Of a DNA stretch of 64,000 nt, positions 35,700-44,274 are shown piece by piece (the first letter of the stretch is position 1; each line of letters opens with the position of its first letter). The stretch comes from Blastopirellula retiformator. GTDB taxonomy: Bacteria; Planctomycetota; Planctomycetia; Pirellulales; Pirellulaceae. Under the pieces are notes generated by a model. That model did not search any database and was not told the DNA's origin. It saw only the letters and a program-made list of their open reading frames with translations. The stretch covers positions 558,001 through 622,000 of the forward strand of contig NZ_SJPF01000001.1 of assembly GCF_007859755.1 (NCBI RefSeq), read 5' to 3'. Position numbers and translations under genes: made by a program.

Positions 35700-36872
35700 A
35701 TGAAAATCGCCTACCTCGACTGTCCCAGCGGTATTGCCGGCGACATGACCCTGGCCGCCATGATTGACGCCGGCGTGCCTCTTGAGCTACTGCAAGATGG
35801 CATCACCTCGCTCGGCTTGCCCGGCGTCAGCCTGGTCGTCGAAGAAGTGAAACGGCATGGCTTTCGCGCCCTGCATCTGTGCGTCGACCATGAGCCGGAA
35901 CATGCGCACCGCCATCTGCATCACATCGATGCGATGATCGACGCCGGCCAGTTGACCGCCGCCCAAAAAGAACTGGCCAAGCGGATCTTCCTGAAGGTGG
36001 GCGAGGCGGAAGCGAAGGTGCATGGGTCGACCCTGCAGAAGGTCCACTTCCACGAAGTTGGCGCTGTCGACTCGATCGCCGATATCGTCGGCGCCGCGAT
36101 CGGCTGGGACTATCTGGGAGTCGACCGAATCGTCTGTTCGCCGGTGCCGACCGGGACCGGTTATATCGAGATCGCCCATGGCCGCTGCAGCGTTCCGGCC
36201 CCGGCGACCGCCGAGATCTTGAAGGGGATTCCGCTCGCCGCTTCCGACGTTCCCTGCGAGCTGACCACGCCGACCGGGGCCGCGATCGTCGCCACGGTGG
36301 TTGATCAGTTTGGTCCGCTGCCGGCGATGCAGATCGACCGGATCGGCTATGGCGCCGGGACGAAGGAGCTGAAATCGCAGGCCAACATCGTCCGCCTGAT
36401 GCTGGGCGAAACGGCGGATCCGCTCGATAGCGATCAGGTCTGGGTGGTCGAAACCAACCTGGACGATATCTCGGGCGAGGTGATCGGGCATGCGTCGAAC
36501 TTGCTGCTTGAGAAAGGGGCGCTCGACGTCTATAGCACGTCGATCCAGATGAAAAAGAATCGCCCTGGCGTGCAGCTGACCGTACTGTGCGACGCCGCCG
36601 ACCTGGCGAAGATGGAGCGGATTTTGTTCCGCGAGACCGGGACTTTGGGGGTCCGGCGGTTTCCGGTCAGCCGTCACAAGCTGGTTCGCCGCGAGCACAC
36701 GGTCGAAACGCCGTTTGGCCCCATCGCCGGCAAATTGGCCTGGATTGAAGGGGGCCCGGCCAGTTTTTCGCCCGAATATGAAGCCTGCCGCGTCGTGGCG
36801 ACCCAGCAAGACAAGCCGCTGCGGAAAATTTATGACGCCGCCCAGGCCGCATTCGACCCAAATTCGCTTTGA
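35700..36872 (+). CDS. larC: LarC-type nickel insertion protein (TIGR00299/DUF111)
   Basis: 390 aa as one uninterrupted frame. MKIAYLDCPSGIAGDMTLAAMIDAGV is the family start, a His-rich segment HEPEHAHRHLHHID follows, then KVHFHEVGAVDSIADIVG, VCSPVPTGTG and ELTTPTGAAIV. The C-terminal half contains ETNLDDISGEVIGHAS and KKNRPGVQLTVLCD, so both LarC1 and LarC2 parts are present without the programmed shift known in Lactobacillus. In the lactate racemase pathway LarC inserts Ni into the pincer cofactor. larA, larB and larE are not in this window. Confidence 0.93.
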   Translation: MKIAYLDCPSGIAGDMTLAAMIDAGVPLELLQDGITSLGLPGVSLVVEEVKRHGFRALHLCVDHEPEHAHRHLHHIDAMIDAGQLTAAQKELAKRIFLKVGEAEAKVHGSTLQKVHFHEVGAVDSIADIVGAAIGWDYLGVDRIVCSPVPTGTGYIEIAHGRCSVPAPATAEILKGIPLAASDVPCELTTPTGAAIVATVVDQFGPLPAMQIDRIGYGAGTKELKSQANIVRLMLGETADPLDSDQVWVVETNLDDISGEVIGHASNLLLEKGALDVYSTSIQMKKNRPGVQLTVLCDAADLAKMERILFRETGTLGVRRFPVSRHKLVRREHTVETPFGPIAGKLAWIEGGPASFSPEYEACRVVATQQDKPLRKIYDAAQAAFDPNSL

Positions 36873-36897
36873 GCCGCAGGGCGAAACGACGTAAGAT

Positions 36898-36928
36898 ACG
36901 GCGAGACTTTTCCTGCTCGCCGTTTTTT
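36898..36928 (+). terminator. Intrinsic terminator after larC
   Basis: ACGGCGAG (36898-36905) pairs perfectly with CTCGCCGT (36916-36923) and runs into six Ts (36923-36928), 26 nt past the larC stop and 20 nt before the next ATG. Confidence 0.9.
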
Positions 36929-36948
36929 CTGCGCTAAGGCGGTTTCCA

Positions 36949-37524
36949 ATGGACTGGATTCGCGAATATTTGCCCTACCTCGCCTTCTTTGGCGGTTTGT
37001 CGATCCTGACCTGGATCATGCTGCGCCGCGTCTGGATGCGGCAGCGGAAGTCGAAGCGCGAAACCTCCAACGAGCCGCTCATCCGCGTTCCCTACACCAG
37101 CGATCGTCCCTTCACCATGAGCGGTGGGCCCAACGACTTGCAGCGGTGGCAAGCCGAGATGTTGACGATCACGCGACAGTTTCAGGCCGAACTGAATACG
37201 AAGATCCATTTCCTGCAACAGGCGATGACCCTGGCCGAGCAGGACGCCCAACGCTTGCAAACGCTGATCGACGCCGCCCAAGAACAAGGGATCGCCGCCG
37301 ACACCGTCGCCGTCGATCAGTTGCGGCAGGCGATGCAAGAGGCGGCCAAGATTGACCCGGGCGCGGCCCCTGACTTTGGCGTCATCACCGAAACCTTGTG
37401 CGACGCCAAGAAAAAGAACGAACTCTACGCGCTTTCCGATGACGGCAAGACGGTCGAGGAGATCGCCGCCGAACTCGAAATGGACCCGGCCGCCGTCGAG
37501 ATGGTCCTCAGCATGCGCGGCTGA
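36949..37524 (+). CDS. Membrane-anchored coiled-coil protein with a C-terminal HTH-like motif
   Basis: 191 aa. One membrane helix (residues 9-25) and a basic stretch (RRVWMRQRKSKRE) are followed by a helical/coiled region (LQRWQAEMLTITRQFQAELNTKIHFLQQAMTLAEQDAQRLQTLIDAA). The last about 25 residues, DDGKTVEEIAAELEMDPAAVEMVLSMRG, look like a small helix-turn-helix. No family name recognised. It sits 26 nt before a methyltransferase gene and is separated from larC by a strong terminator, so it probably has its own promoter. Confidence 0.75.
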   Translation: MDWIREYLPYLAFFGGLSILTWIMLRRVWMRQRKSKRETSNEPLIRVPYTSDRPFTMSGGPNDLQRWQAEMLTITRQFQAELNTKIHFLQQAMTLAEQDAQRLQTLIDAAQEQGIAADTVAVDQLRQAMQEAAKIDPGAAPDFGVITETLCDAKKKNELYALSDDGKTVEEIAAELEMDPAAVEMVLSMRG

Positions 37525-37550
37525 CCGACAACCAGCCGAGGAGAACGGCA

Positions 37551-38330
37551 ATGGAATACGCAGAGTACTTCCAAGAATTCCCCGACGCTTATGCGAAGAT
37601 CGTCGCCGGGCTTGATCGGGTCAACACGCTGTACGCCTATTTGATCGACCGAGGTCTGCTCGACCACGCCGAGTCGGTCCTCTCGATTGGCGCCGGCAGC
37701 GGCGATGTCGAAGTCCGGATCGCCAAACAGACCGGCCGGCAGATCGCCGTGGTTGAGCCGTCGCAGGTTTACTTCGATCAATTTATGCAAAACGTCGCCG
37801 AGGCAGGCGTCCAAGATTTGTTGATCGAGGCGCATCGGCAATCATTTCAAGATTTTCAGCCCCCGCGTCAGTACGACGTGGCGCTATCCCTCTTCTCTTG
37901 GTTTGCCTTTGATTTAGATCGAGCGCTGCTATTGAAGGCGCTCGCTTGTCGCGCACCGGAAGGCAAGCTACTGATCTGTTTGCCTACCGAAGATTGTCCG
38001 GCCAGCCGGATCTCGGCCTTTAGTCGCTCGGGCGGAATCAATCTTACCAGCGATCGATTGTCGCACTGGGCCCGCCGCGAAGGGTTTGACCATGATTATG
38101 ACATTTACCATGGCGTCGTCCCGGTCGGGCTTTATCTGCAGGAAGGGGGACTGACCGAACAGGGGAAGGACCTGGCCTCGTTTTTGGCGGCGACTCCCTG
38201 GGACGAGATGTCGGACGAGTTAAGGGAAGCCTCGCTGGAAGCGATCCAAGCGGGGCGTCGCGGCGATCAGATCGATCATGCCAGCGGTTGCTTGCTTTTC
38301 GACGCCGGGAAGCACGCCGCTGCCGAGTAA
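37551..38330 (+). CDS. SAM-dependent methyltransferase (class I)
   Basis: 259 aa. Motif I is VLSIGAGSGDVEVRIA; the acidic end of strand 2 is VVEPSQ; strand 4 is YDVALSLFSWFAF, where an Asn/Asp-x-x-hydrophobic usually occurs. The C-terminal part is helical and atypical (DLASFLAATPWDEMSDELREASLEAI). GAGGAG precedes the ATG at about 8 nt. Methyl acceptor unknown. Convergent with the ethylene-receptor-like gene (7-bp gap). Confidence 0.85.
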   Translation: MEYAEYFQEFPDAYAKIVAGLDRVNTLYAYLIDRGLLDHAESVLSIGAGSGDVEVRIAKQTGRQIAVVEPSQVYFDQFMQNVAEAGVQDLLIEAHRQSFQDFQPPRQYDVALSLFSWFAFDLDRALLLKALACRAPEGKLLICLPTEDCPASRISAFSRSGGINLTSDRLSHWARREGFDHDYDIYHGVVPVGLYLQEGGLTEQGKDLASFLAATPWDEMSDELREASLEAIQAGRRGDQIDHASGCLLFDAGKHAAAE

Positions 38331-38337
38331 CGGTCGC

Positions 38338-39030
38338 TTACGACTTGTACTCCGCTTGTTGCTCGCGGTATTCGTGCAGGGCGACCGCCACGGTACGCAG
38401 CAGCTCTTCGCGGCCCAGCGGTTTGGTGAGATATCCCGAGCAGCCTGCCTCCAGGGCGCCGTCGAGTCGGTGATTAGCGATTTGCAACTGCTGCCCCAAT
38501 ATCGCCATCGACGGCAGTTTCAATACTTCCGGCGTCAACCGAATCAACACCAAGACGGTCGCCCACGAGATGGCCGCGGTCAGCGCCTTGATCAAGCCCG
38601 AAAAGCGATAGACCGGCCACCAAGAGATGCCCGCTTCGACCAGGTGGCCAAAGCCGCACGCAAAAATAAACGCCGCGAACAACCAGATGATTTTGGGGAA
38701 CGGAATGTCGGGACGTTGCCGCAAGAAGCAGAGCAACACCACCGGAATCGTGAAGTAGGCGCCAAAGATGGCGATATCCGAAATCACATGCAGCCAGCCG
38801 GTCTCCAGCGTCCAGTTGCCGCAGTACCAGCGGGCCGGGTAGTCGCTGCCGTCGAAAAGCTTGGTGAAGAAGCGGGAGAAGGTATCGGCTTGGAACTCTC
38901 GGTTGGCGTCCGAGGACGGCTTCGCGCAGCAACTCGCCGGTTCCGGCTCCGCCGACCATGACGGTGCGCCCTGCGCCAAGCAAATCGCAAGAAAGAGCGT
39001 CCAAGCAAAGATGCGAACTAGCGAGTTCAT
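38338..39030 (-). CDS. Ethylene-receptor-like (ETR1_N) membrane sensor fused to a receiver-domain remnant, no kinase
   Basis: 230 aa from the ATG at 39030. A signal peptide (residues 1-27) and a Cys pair (C34, C35) come first, then three membrane helices (about 86-103, 115-134, 145-163). These align with the ethylene-binding domain of plant ETR1: HVISD (D85), AYFTIPVVLL, FIFACGFGHL (C125 and H129, the Cu(I) ligands) and IKALTAAISWATVLVLI. A short signalling helix (LGQQLQIANHRLD, about 178-190) joins directly to GALEAGCSGYLTKPLGREELLRTV, the alpha4-beta5-alpha5 end of a response-regulator receiver with its Lys (K203). PAS, kinase, ATPase and the phospho-acceptor Asp are all missing, consistent with an in-frame deletion of a hybrid kinase. 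Confidence 0.85.
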   Translation of the reverse strand: MNSLVRIFAWTLFLAICLAQGAPSWSAEPEPASCCAKPSSDANREFQADTFSRFFTKLFDGSDYPARWYCGNWTLETGWLHVISDIAIFGAYFTIPVVLLCFLRQRPDIPFPKIIWLFAAFIFACGFGHLVEAGISWWPVYRFSGLIKALTAAISWATVLVLIRLTPEVLKLPSMAILGQQLQIANHRLDGALEAGCSGYLTKPLGREELLRTVAVALHEYREQQAEYKS

Positions 39031-39329
39031 AACACCGCGCGTAACAAGTAACGTAAGTCTCCAGGTTCCAGAAGGGTCTGGCAAGCAACCGTACATTGCA
39101 GTTTCACGTATTTAGCGGCAATTCACGGGAAAGCGCGGCGAAGATGCCATCGGCCGAAACGCCCGGTTCGCCGCAGGGAGCGACCCGCTGCCAACAAGCC
39201 GAACAATCGGCACATTTGGCGTGCAGCTCCCCTGGTAGAGCCGATGTCGGCAAGTCTTCTACGCATGGTGTGGGGAAGGAGAATCCCCAGGTAAATTCCG
39301 AGGTTTTTGCATACCAGGTTTGCAACCTT

Positions 39330-39830
39330 CTACGCAATAATCTCCCGCGACCAATAGATAAAATCGGTCGTCGCCGGCTGGCCGCCGAGCGATTTGACCA
39401 GCATTGCCACCTGGCCGCGGTGGTACCACGAGTGGCCGAAGAGTTGCGTGACGACGTCTCCCATCTTGCTGCGGCAAGGTCCGGCGTCGCTGCTTTCGTA
39501 TTCAAAGTACTCTTCCAGTTCGGCGTCCTCTTCCAGGCTGCCGAGATAGCCTTCCCACAGTTGGTGCGACGCCGCCAGTTCGCCGGCCAGCGTTTCTAGC
39601 GTCCAGTCGTCGGGGAAGAAGTTGGTATGCATCTCGAGCGCCCGGCCGAGTCGGACCATCCACTTGTGCCGCGAAACGGCCAGGTGCGCCAGGATCCGAA
39701 TCGCCTTTTTGAACTCCGGCTCGTTCTGCTTATCGTCCGGGACTTCCGCCAGCGAGGCCAAGGTCTTGGTGTGGGCGTCTTGTTCGTAGGCAAGCCAACG
39801 AATCGCTTGATCGATCAGGGTGCGCGGCAT
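39330..39830 (-). CDS. DinB/YfiT-family putative metal-dependent protein
   Basis: 166 aa four-helix-bundle protein. The metal-site His residues are visible at HLAVSRHKW and in the family's C-terminal HSWYHRGQV. Members include thiol S-transferases (bacillithiol, mycothiol) and proteins of unknown role. No thiol-biosynthesis genes are nearby. ATG at 39830, 33 bp downstream of the PQQ-repeat lipoprotein stop and on the same strand, so probably co-transcribed. Confidence 0.85.
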   Translation of the reverse strand: MPRTLIDQAIRWLAYEQDAHTKTLASLAEVPDDKQNEPEFKKAIRILAHLAVSRHKWMVRLGRALEMHTNFFPDDWTLETLAGELAASHQLWEGYLGSLEEDAELEEYFEYESSDAGPCRSKMGDVVTQLFGHSWYHRGQVAMLVKSLGGQPATTDFIYWSREIIA

Positions 39831-39863
39831 TCGCGGTCAGCTCCAGGGTAAGAAGTCGGTTGG

Positions 39864-41147
39864 CTATTTTCCGCCAAGACAATACAGATGCGTGGTGGTT
39901 CGCCAGTAGATTCGCCCGTCGACGATCACCGGGCTGGCGAATCCGCCCCCTTGAAGTTTGCCGGACGAAACCTGCTCGAACTTGTCGCCCGCCTTCAAGA
40001 CGAACATTTCCCCTTGCTCGTTGGGGATGTAAATCAGGTCGCCGGCCAGCGTGGGCGAAGCGCTAAAACCGCCCCCCAGGCGTTTCTTCCAATGCGACTT
40101 TCCGGTGGCCGAGTCATAACAGACGGCAACTCCGTCGTCCCCCACGGCGTACACATACTCGCCGTCGACCAGTAGCGACGGTACGTAGACCTTCTTGCGA
40201 TCTTCCCAGATCACGTCGGAATATTCGAGTTCGCCGATGTCGTTGACGTCGATCGCCATCACAAAGTGATCGGGATAGCCGCCGCTGATGTAGACCGTGT
40301 CGCCGACCGCGGTCGGGGTGTTGGCGGTCGTTTCGGACAAGCCTGAGTAGGACCAGATCTGTTTGCCGGTTTGCGGGTCATAGCCGACCAGACGATCTTG
40401 CCCGCACAGGATCAGTTGGTCTTGGCCGCCAATCTTGCCGAGGGTCGGCGTGCCATAGCTGTTGCCGTCGGGACGAGACGTGCGCCAGACGATCTTGCCG
40501 CTGAGGCGATCGATCGCCGCGACAAAGCCGCTTCCTTTGCAGTCGGCCTGAATGATCAGCAGCGAATCGTAGATCAAGGGCGAACTACCGTAGCCATGCT
40601 GACTGTGGAAGGGGCCCGCCTTGGTCTGCCAGACGATTTCGCCTTCCGGCGAAACGGCGGTCGCCCAGATGCCGTCGTCGACCATGAACGTGGTGAAAAT
40701 GTTGGTTCCGTCGGTCGCCGGCGTCGCCGAGGCCTGGGTGTTTTTGGAGTGCATCGGCATGAATTTTCCTTCATGCACCGGCAACGACCAGAGCTGGTCG
40801 CCGGTCTGAGCGTCATAAGCGAGCAGCGACTGCGTATGGGCCGACTCGTCGGCCGTAGTTAAATAGAGCGTCTCCCCCAATAAGACAGGGGTGGAGTGTC
40901 CTTTTCCCGGAACTTCTGTGCCCCAGATTACCGTCTTGGCGCTGATCTCGGTCGGCGGAGTTGGTCCCACAGCGTGATTGTTATGCGTTTCTCCTCGCCA
41001 CCAGGGCCAATCGGCGGCCGAAACCGAGATCGGCGGAGCGACGCTTGCCAGCGGGCCGCTGGTGCGGACTTCTTCGACCGGCGGCGGAGGCGAACATGCC
41101 CAAGTGACCGGCAGCACCAGGGCCAGAAAGAAAAAATAATGTCGCAT
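39864..41147 (-). CDS. PQQ-like beta-propeller lipoprotein (BamB-like)
   Basis: 427 aa. The N-terminus is a lipoprotein signal (FFFLALVLPVTWAC, Cys 18). About seven blades follow with the PQQ-repeat signature, for example LLAYDAQTGDQLWSL, AIDRLSGKIVWRT, GYDPQTGKQIWSY and CYDSATGKSHWKK. The alternating A-x-D-x-x-TG-x-x-W pattern indicates a propeller of the BamB/quinoprotein type. Planctomycetes have many copies of this secreted family, so a role in outer-membrane assembly is possible but not shown. Confidence 0.88.
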   Translation of the reverse strand: MRHYFFFLALVLPVTWACSPPPPVEEVRTSGPLASVAPPISVSAADWPWWRGETHNNHAVGPTPPTEISAKTVIWGTEVPGKGHSTPVLLGETLYLTTADESAHTQSLLAYDAQTGDQLWSLPVHEGKFMPMHSKNTQASATPATDGTNIFTTFMVDDGIWATAVSPEGEIVWQTKAGPFHSQHGYGSSPLIYDSLLIIQADCKGSGFVAAIDRLSGKIVWRTSRPDGNSYGTPTLGKIGGQDQLILCGQDRLVGYDPQTGKQIWSYSGLSETTANTPTAVGDTVYISGGYPDHFVMAIDVNDIGELEYSDVIWEDRKKVYVPSLLVDGEYVYAVGDDGVAVCYDSATGKSHWKKRLGGGFSASPTLAGDLIYIPNEQGEMFVLKAGDKFEQVSSGKLQGGGFASPVIVDGRIYWRTTTHLYCLGGK

Positions 41148-41300
41148 TTGGCGTTTCTCTCGGTCGGGGGAGGTTTGTCATCATCGTAACGCGAAAAGGA
41201 ATGTGAAGAAATCCGCGTGGCTTTGAACGCCCAACTCGGGCATAATGCGCAGGATAGAGCGTTTGTAAGCCTGCATTTCGTATGGAGAGGAGTTCCGCTG

Positions 41301-42989
41301 ATGTTCACGCTAACTCGCTGGTTCGCGCCGTTGGTCGTGCTGATGATCGCCGCGCCGCTATGGGCGCAAGCCAAAGGTCAAGCTGATCTCGACAAAGCGG
41401 TCGATCTAAAGTTGTCGGCGGAATCGGTGGATGACCTGGAAAAGGTGATCAGCCTCAGCGAATCCGCCTTGAAGCAAGGTTTGTCGCCAGACGACGAGTT
41501 ATTCGCCAAGCAACTGCTGACGTCGGTGTTGTATCAACGCGCTCAGACGATCGCCTCCGGCATCTTCGAACGCCAACCGCCGGTCGCCCAGTGGAAAGAA
41601 CTTCGCGATCGCGCCTTGGCCGACGCCAACCGCGCGTTGAAGGTCGATCCGGCCTTGGGCGAAATGCAATTGCTGAAGTCGCGGCTCTTGCTGTTGCCCG
41701 ACGGCGACAAGGACGAAGCGAAAAAGGCGCTCGATGCGGCGATCGAAAATCTGAAAGAAGATGATCGACAGCTCTCCAAAGCGATCATGATGTCGGCCAC
41801 CTTGGAAGACGATCCGAAGCTGCAGATCGAAAAGCTGACCCGCGCCATCAAGACCGATGCGGACAACGTCGACGCCCTCAAACTGCGCGGCGTGCTTTAC
41901 ATGCAGCAGGAAGACTTCGAGAAAGCCTCGGCCGACTTGAAGCTGGTGATGGAAAAGAACCCGAACGACGTCGCCTCGCTGCAGGCCTACGCCGACACGC
42001 TGGCCGGGATGAAGAAGTTTGATGAAGCGATCGCCCTGCTCGACAAGACGGTCGCCGAACATCCCGGTTCGCCGGTCGGCTACTTGCTGCGAGCCCGGCT
42101 GAAGATTCTGGCCGAAGACGCCGAAGGAGCGATCGAAGACATCGACCAGGTGTTGGCCTTCATTCCTCGTTCGATTCCGGCCTTGATGATGCGGGCTCGC
42201 CTGTACGTCGAACTCGATCGTCCGGCCGATGCCGAGCAAGACCTTGATCGTATTCTGAGTATCGAAGCGAATCTGCCTGACGCGATCATTCTGCGAAGCG
42301 TCGTGCTGACGCAGCAGGGCAAGTTTGATCAGGCGATCAAAGACCTCGAATCGCTGCTGCAGCGCGATCCGAACAACGAGGCGATCTTGATTCAGATCGG
42401 CATGGTCTACAATTCCGATGATCAGCCCCGCAAGGCGATTCAGGTTTTTGAAACGGTGCTGAAGAAGGCGCCCGATAGCTGGCAGGCGATCAGCGGCAAA
42501 GCCAACGCGCAACTTTCGATCGGCGCCCAAAAGGAAGCGATCGAAGGATACGAAGCGGCGCTGAAGCTGCAGCCGAACGACGATCACATCTTGAACAACC
42601 TGGCTTGGGTCTTGGCGACTTCGCCTGACGATTCGCTCCGCAATGGCGAGCGTTCGCTAGAGCTGGCGAAGAAGGCCTGCGAAGAGACCAACTACGAAGC
42701 GCCCCACATTCTAAGCACGCTGGCCGCCGCGCACGCCGAAACGGGCAACTTTGACGAAGCGAAGAAGTGGGCTCAGAAGGCGGTCGACCAAGGAACCGAC
42801 GAAGACATCATCGGTCACCTGAAAGAAGAGTTGGCCAGCTACGAAGCGAAAAAGCCGTGGCGAGAAAAGCAAGAGACGCAAGAGAAGGAAGGCGTCGAAA
42901 TCATGCCGCCGGCCGCTGAGGAAAAGCCGGTGAAGACGATGGATGAAGACGCGATCGCTCCGGACGCCGACAAGCAGGCGGCCGAGTAA
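41301..42989 (+). CDS. Secreted TPR-repeat protein
   Basis: 562 aa from the ATG at 41301 with GGAGAGGAG about 8 nt upstream, the best ribosome site in its area; this start places a signal peptide (LVVLMIAAPLWAQA) at the N-terminus. From about residue 130 onward it is tandem TPRs (for example ADNVDALKLRGVLYMQQEDFEKASADLKLVMEKNPND and NNEAILIQIGMVYNSDDQPRKAIQVFETVLKKAPDS), at least nine units. The C-terminus is Glu/Lys-rich. Periplasmic scaffold or assembly factor; no catalytic part. Confidence 0.88.
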   Translation: MFTLTRWFAPLVVLMIAAPLWAQAKGQADLDKAVDLKLSAESVDDLEKVISLSESALKQGLSPDDELFAKQLLTSVLYQRAQTIASGIFERQPPVAQWKELRDRALADANRALKVDPALGEMQLLKSRLLLLPDGDKDEAKKALDAAIENLKEDDRQLSKAIMMSATLEDDPKLQIEKLTRAIKTDADNVDALKLRGVLYMQQEDFEKASADLKLVMEKNPNDVASLQAYADTLAGMKKFDEAIALLDKTVAEHPGSPVGYLLRARLKILAEDAEGAIEDIDQVLAFIPRSIPALMMRARLYVELDRPADAEQDLDRILSIEANLPDAIILRSVVLTQQGKFDQAIKDLESLLQRDPNNEAILIQIGMVYNSDDQPRKAIQVFETVLKKAPDSWQAISGKANAQLSIGAQKEAIEGYEAALKLQPNDDHILNNLAWVLATSPDDSLRNGERSLELAKKACEETNYEAPHILSTLAAAHAETGNFDEAKKWAQKAVDQGTDEDIIGHLKEELASYEAKKPWREKQETQEKEGVEIMPPAAEEKPVKTMDEDAIAPDADKQAAE

Positions 42990-43028
42990 TCGCAGAACCC
43001 CAACAGCAAGTGCCGGAAGGAGGCTGCT

Positions 43029-43388
43029 ATGGAAATCCTCGAATCGAACCAACTGGTTCAAAAGAAATGCAAACCGTGCGAAGGGGGAGTGGATCCCTGC
43101 ACGCTCAATGAAGCCAACGACCAACTGACCAAGCTCAACGGTTGGACCTTAACCAAAGATGGTCAGCGGATTCGCAAAGACTGGACGGTCAAAAACTTCA
43201 TGGCCGGCATGAATTTCTTCAATCAAGTCGCCGAAGTGGCCGAAAGCGACGGGCATCATCCCGATCTGCATATCGAAGGATATCGCAACGTCTGGATCGA
43301 GATCTGGACGCACGCCATTGGCGGTTTGAGCGAAAACGACTTCATTTTGGCGGCCAAAATCGACAAATTGCCGGTCGATTTGAAGTAA
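43029..43388 (+). CDS. phhB: Pterin-4a-carbinolamine dehydratase
   Basis: 119 aa. The family core is complete: KDWTVKNFMAGMNFFNQVAEVAESDGHHPDLHIEGYRNVWIEIWTHAIGGLSENDFILAAKID, with the catalytic His-His-Pro. The N-terminus has a CKPCEGG motif common in bacterial forms. It dehydrates 4a-hydroxytetrahydrobiopterin in the cytoplasm; with no phenylalanine hydroxylase nearby it may serve molybdopterin or a moonlighting role. GGAGG precedes the ATG. Confidence 0.93.
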   Translation: MEILESNQLVQKKCKPCEGGVDPCTLNEANDQLTKLNGWTLTKDGQRIRKDWTVKNFMAGMNFFNQVAEVAESDGHHPDLHIEGYRNVWIEIWTHAIGGLSENDFILAAKIDKLPVDLK

Positions 43389-43394
43389 AAAAAA

Positions 43395-43467
43395 CGCCCG
43401 ACCAACCGGGCGAAAATGACGTAAGCTTCTAGTGGCGGGCTCGGTAAACACCGGGCCCGCCATTTTT
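43395..43467 (+). terminator. Two tandem hairpins after phhB, the second a terminator
   Basis: CGCCCG (43395-43400) and CGGGCG (43407-43412) form a first hairpin preceded by eight As, so on the minus strand it would also end in Us. TGGCGGGC (43433-43440) pairs with GCCCGCCA (43455-43462), with extra pairing inside, and is followed by five Ts (43463-43467), a good plus-strand terminator. Bidirectional termination is plausible. Confidence 0.8.
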
Positions 43468-43550
43468 GTCGTTCACCCATTGGTTAGCCGCGATAGCGGA
43501 GCTATCACGGCCAACCAATTGACACTCCGCTTCACGTCCGTAGGTGCAAC

Positions 43551-43937
43551 ATGGATCACGCAGGCTACAACCACGATCTGGTACCGTCATCGCCGGTCAC
43601 TGGTCCGCTGACGAGTACTGCCCGCAGTGGCGAACTGTTGCCGCACGAGCGACAAACGCCCACGCCCAGCGGCGGTGGCCTGAAAGAGGCGTTTGACTTC
43701 ACGATCCGCACGCCGGCGCTGTTGCTGGTGTTGTGGTTGACGTTGGGCCCGCTCTCGCTGCCGCTGATCCTCGTCAGTCCCAAGTTGGGCGTGCTGAGCA
43801 AAGTGCTGATCACGACCGCGACCCTCTTCTTCACCATCGTGTTGCCGATCGCGCTGACGATCTATTTTTCGCACTTTGCGGTCTTGCCGGCGCTGGACGC
43901 AATTCGCGACGCCAACGTGCGGGGAGGCGCAGTCTAG
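43551..43937 (+). CDS. Hypothetical protein with two membrane helices, 128 aa
   Basis: A Pro/Ser/Thr-rich N-terminus (about 45 residues) is followed by two hydrophobic segments (about 55-75 and 83-103: LLLVLWLTLGPLSLPLILV and VLITTATLFFTIVLPIALTIYF) and a short polar tail. No family recognised. It is the last gene before the IS-remnant zone; both flanks are non-coding. Confidence 0.6.
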   Translation: MDHAGYNHDLVPSSPVTGPLTSTARSGELLPHERQTPTPSGGGLKEAFDFTIRTPALLLVLWLTLGPLSLPLILVSPKLGVLSKVLITTATLFFTIVLPIALTIYFSHFAVLPALDAIRDANVRGGAV

Positions 43938-44148
43938 CGGTCGCCGTTTCGCGGTTTGTGAAACAGCTTACGCGCCGTTTGTGCAGTGGGAGTTGTCATC
44001 CCGCTACGGCTCTTTAGATTTCTCTTTTATGGGCGAAAACTAGAGAAGAGATGACGTCCTAAATAATGCGCACATTTGAGAGCCAGCCCTGGCTCTGGTA
44101 TGGATTTGATTAGCAAACATCAACCACCACCAGGACCAATGACTGACC
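43938..44148. other. Non-coding edge of the accessory patch
   Basis: Base composition drops in GC here. GAGCCAG..CTGGCTC (around 44080-44095) is a 7-bp perfect hairpin just upstream of the IS256-like remnant and may be part of that element's terminal region. Nothing else seen. Confidence 0.35.
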
Positions 44149-44241
44149 ATGACGAATTTACCAGAAGATCGAACCAGCGAAGAGATCCGGGATGCGATTA
44201 AGATTGGCGGCGAGGCGGTGCGGGGGCATCTTGATGAACTG
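44149..44241 (+). pseudogene. IS256/Mutator-type transposase, 5' remnant
   Basis: The first about 31 codons (MTNLPEDRTSEEIRDAIKIG, then GEAVRGHLDEL) match the N-terminus of planctomycete Mutator/IS256 transposases, where the sequence would continue into VRxTVEETLNxLLDAEAD. Instead homology stops abruptly at about 44241, where the opposite-strand IS3-like fragment is found. The frame stays open into the next gene by chance. No catalytic residue remains. Confidence 0.55.
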
Positions 44242-44274
44242 TTCGGGAGAATGACGTCGTCGTTTCTTGTTCAT
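44230..44274 (-). pseudogene. IS3-family OrfA, 5' remnant (first copy)
   Basis: On the minus strand from the ATG at 44274 the sequence reads MNKKRRRHSPEQFIK, the start of a widespread IS3-family OrfA (normally continuing KLRDADAMLN). It then turns into the antisense of the IS256-like remnant. Only about 15 codons survive. The two transposase 5' ends point toward each other and meet near 44230-44241. Confidence 0.5.

Noticed and set aside
35700-36872. A full lactate-racemase operon around larC
   Set aside because: The neighbours are an MMPL exporter and an unrelated membrane protein; no larA/B/E features.
41499-42587. 362-codon minus-strand frame opposite the TPR gene
   Set aside because: The antisense product is a mirror of the repeated TPR codons and is compositionally odd.
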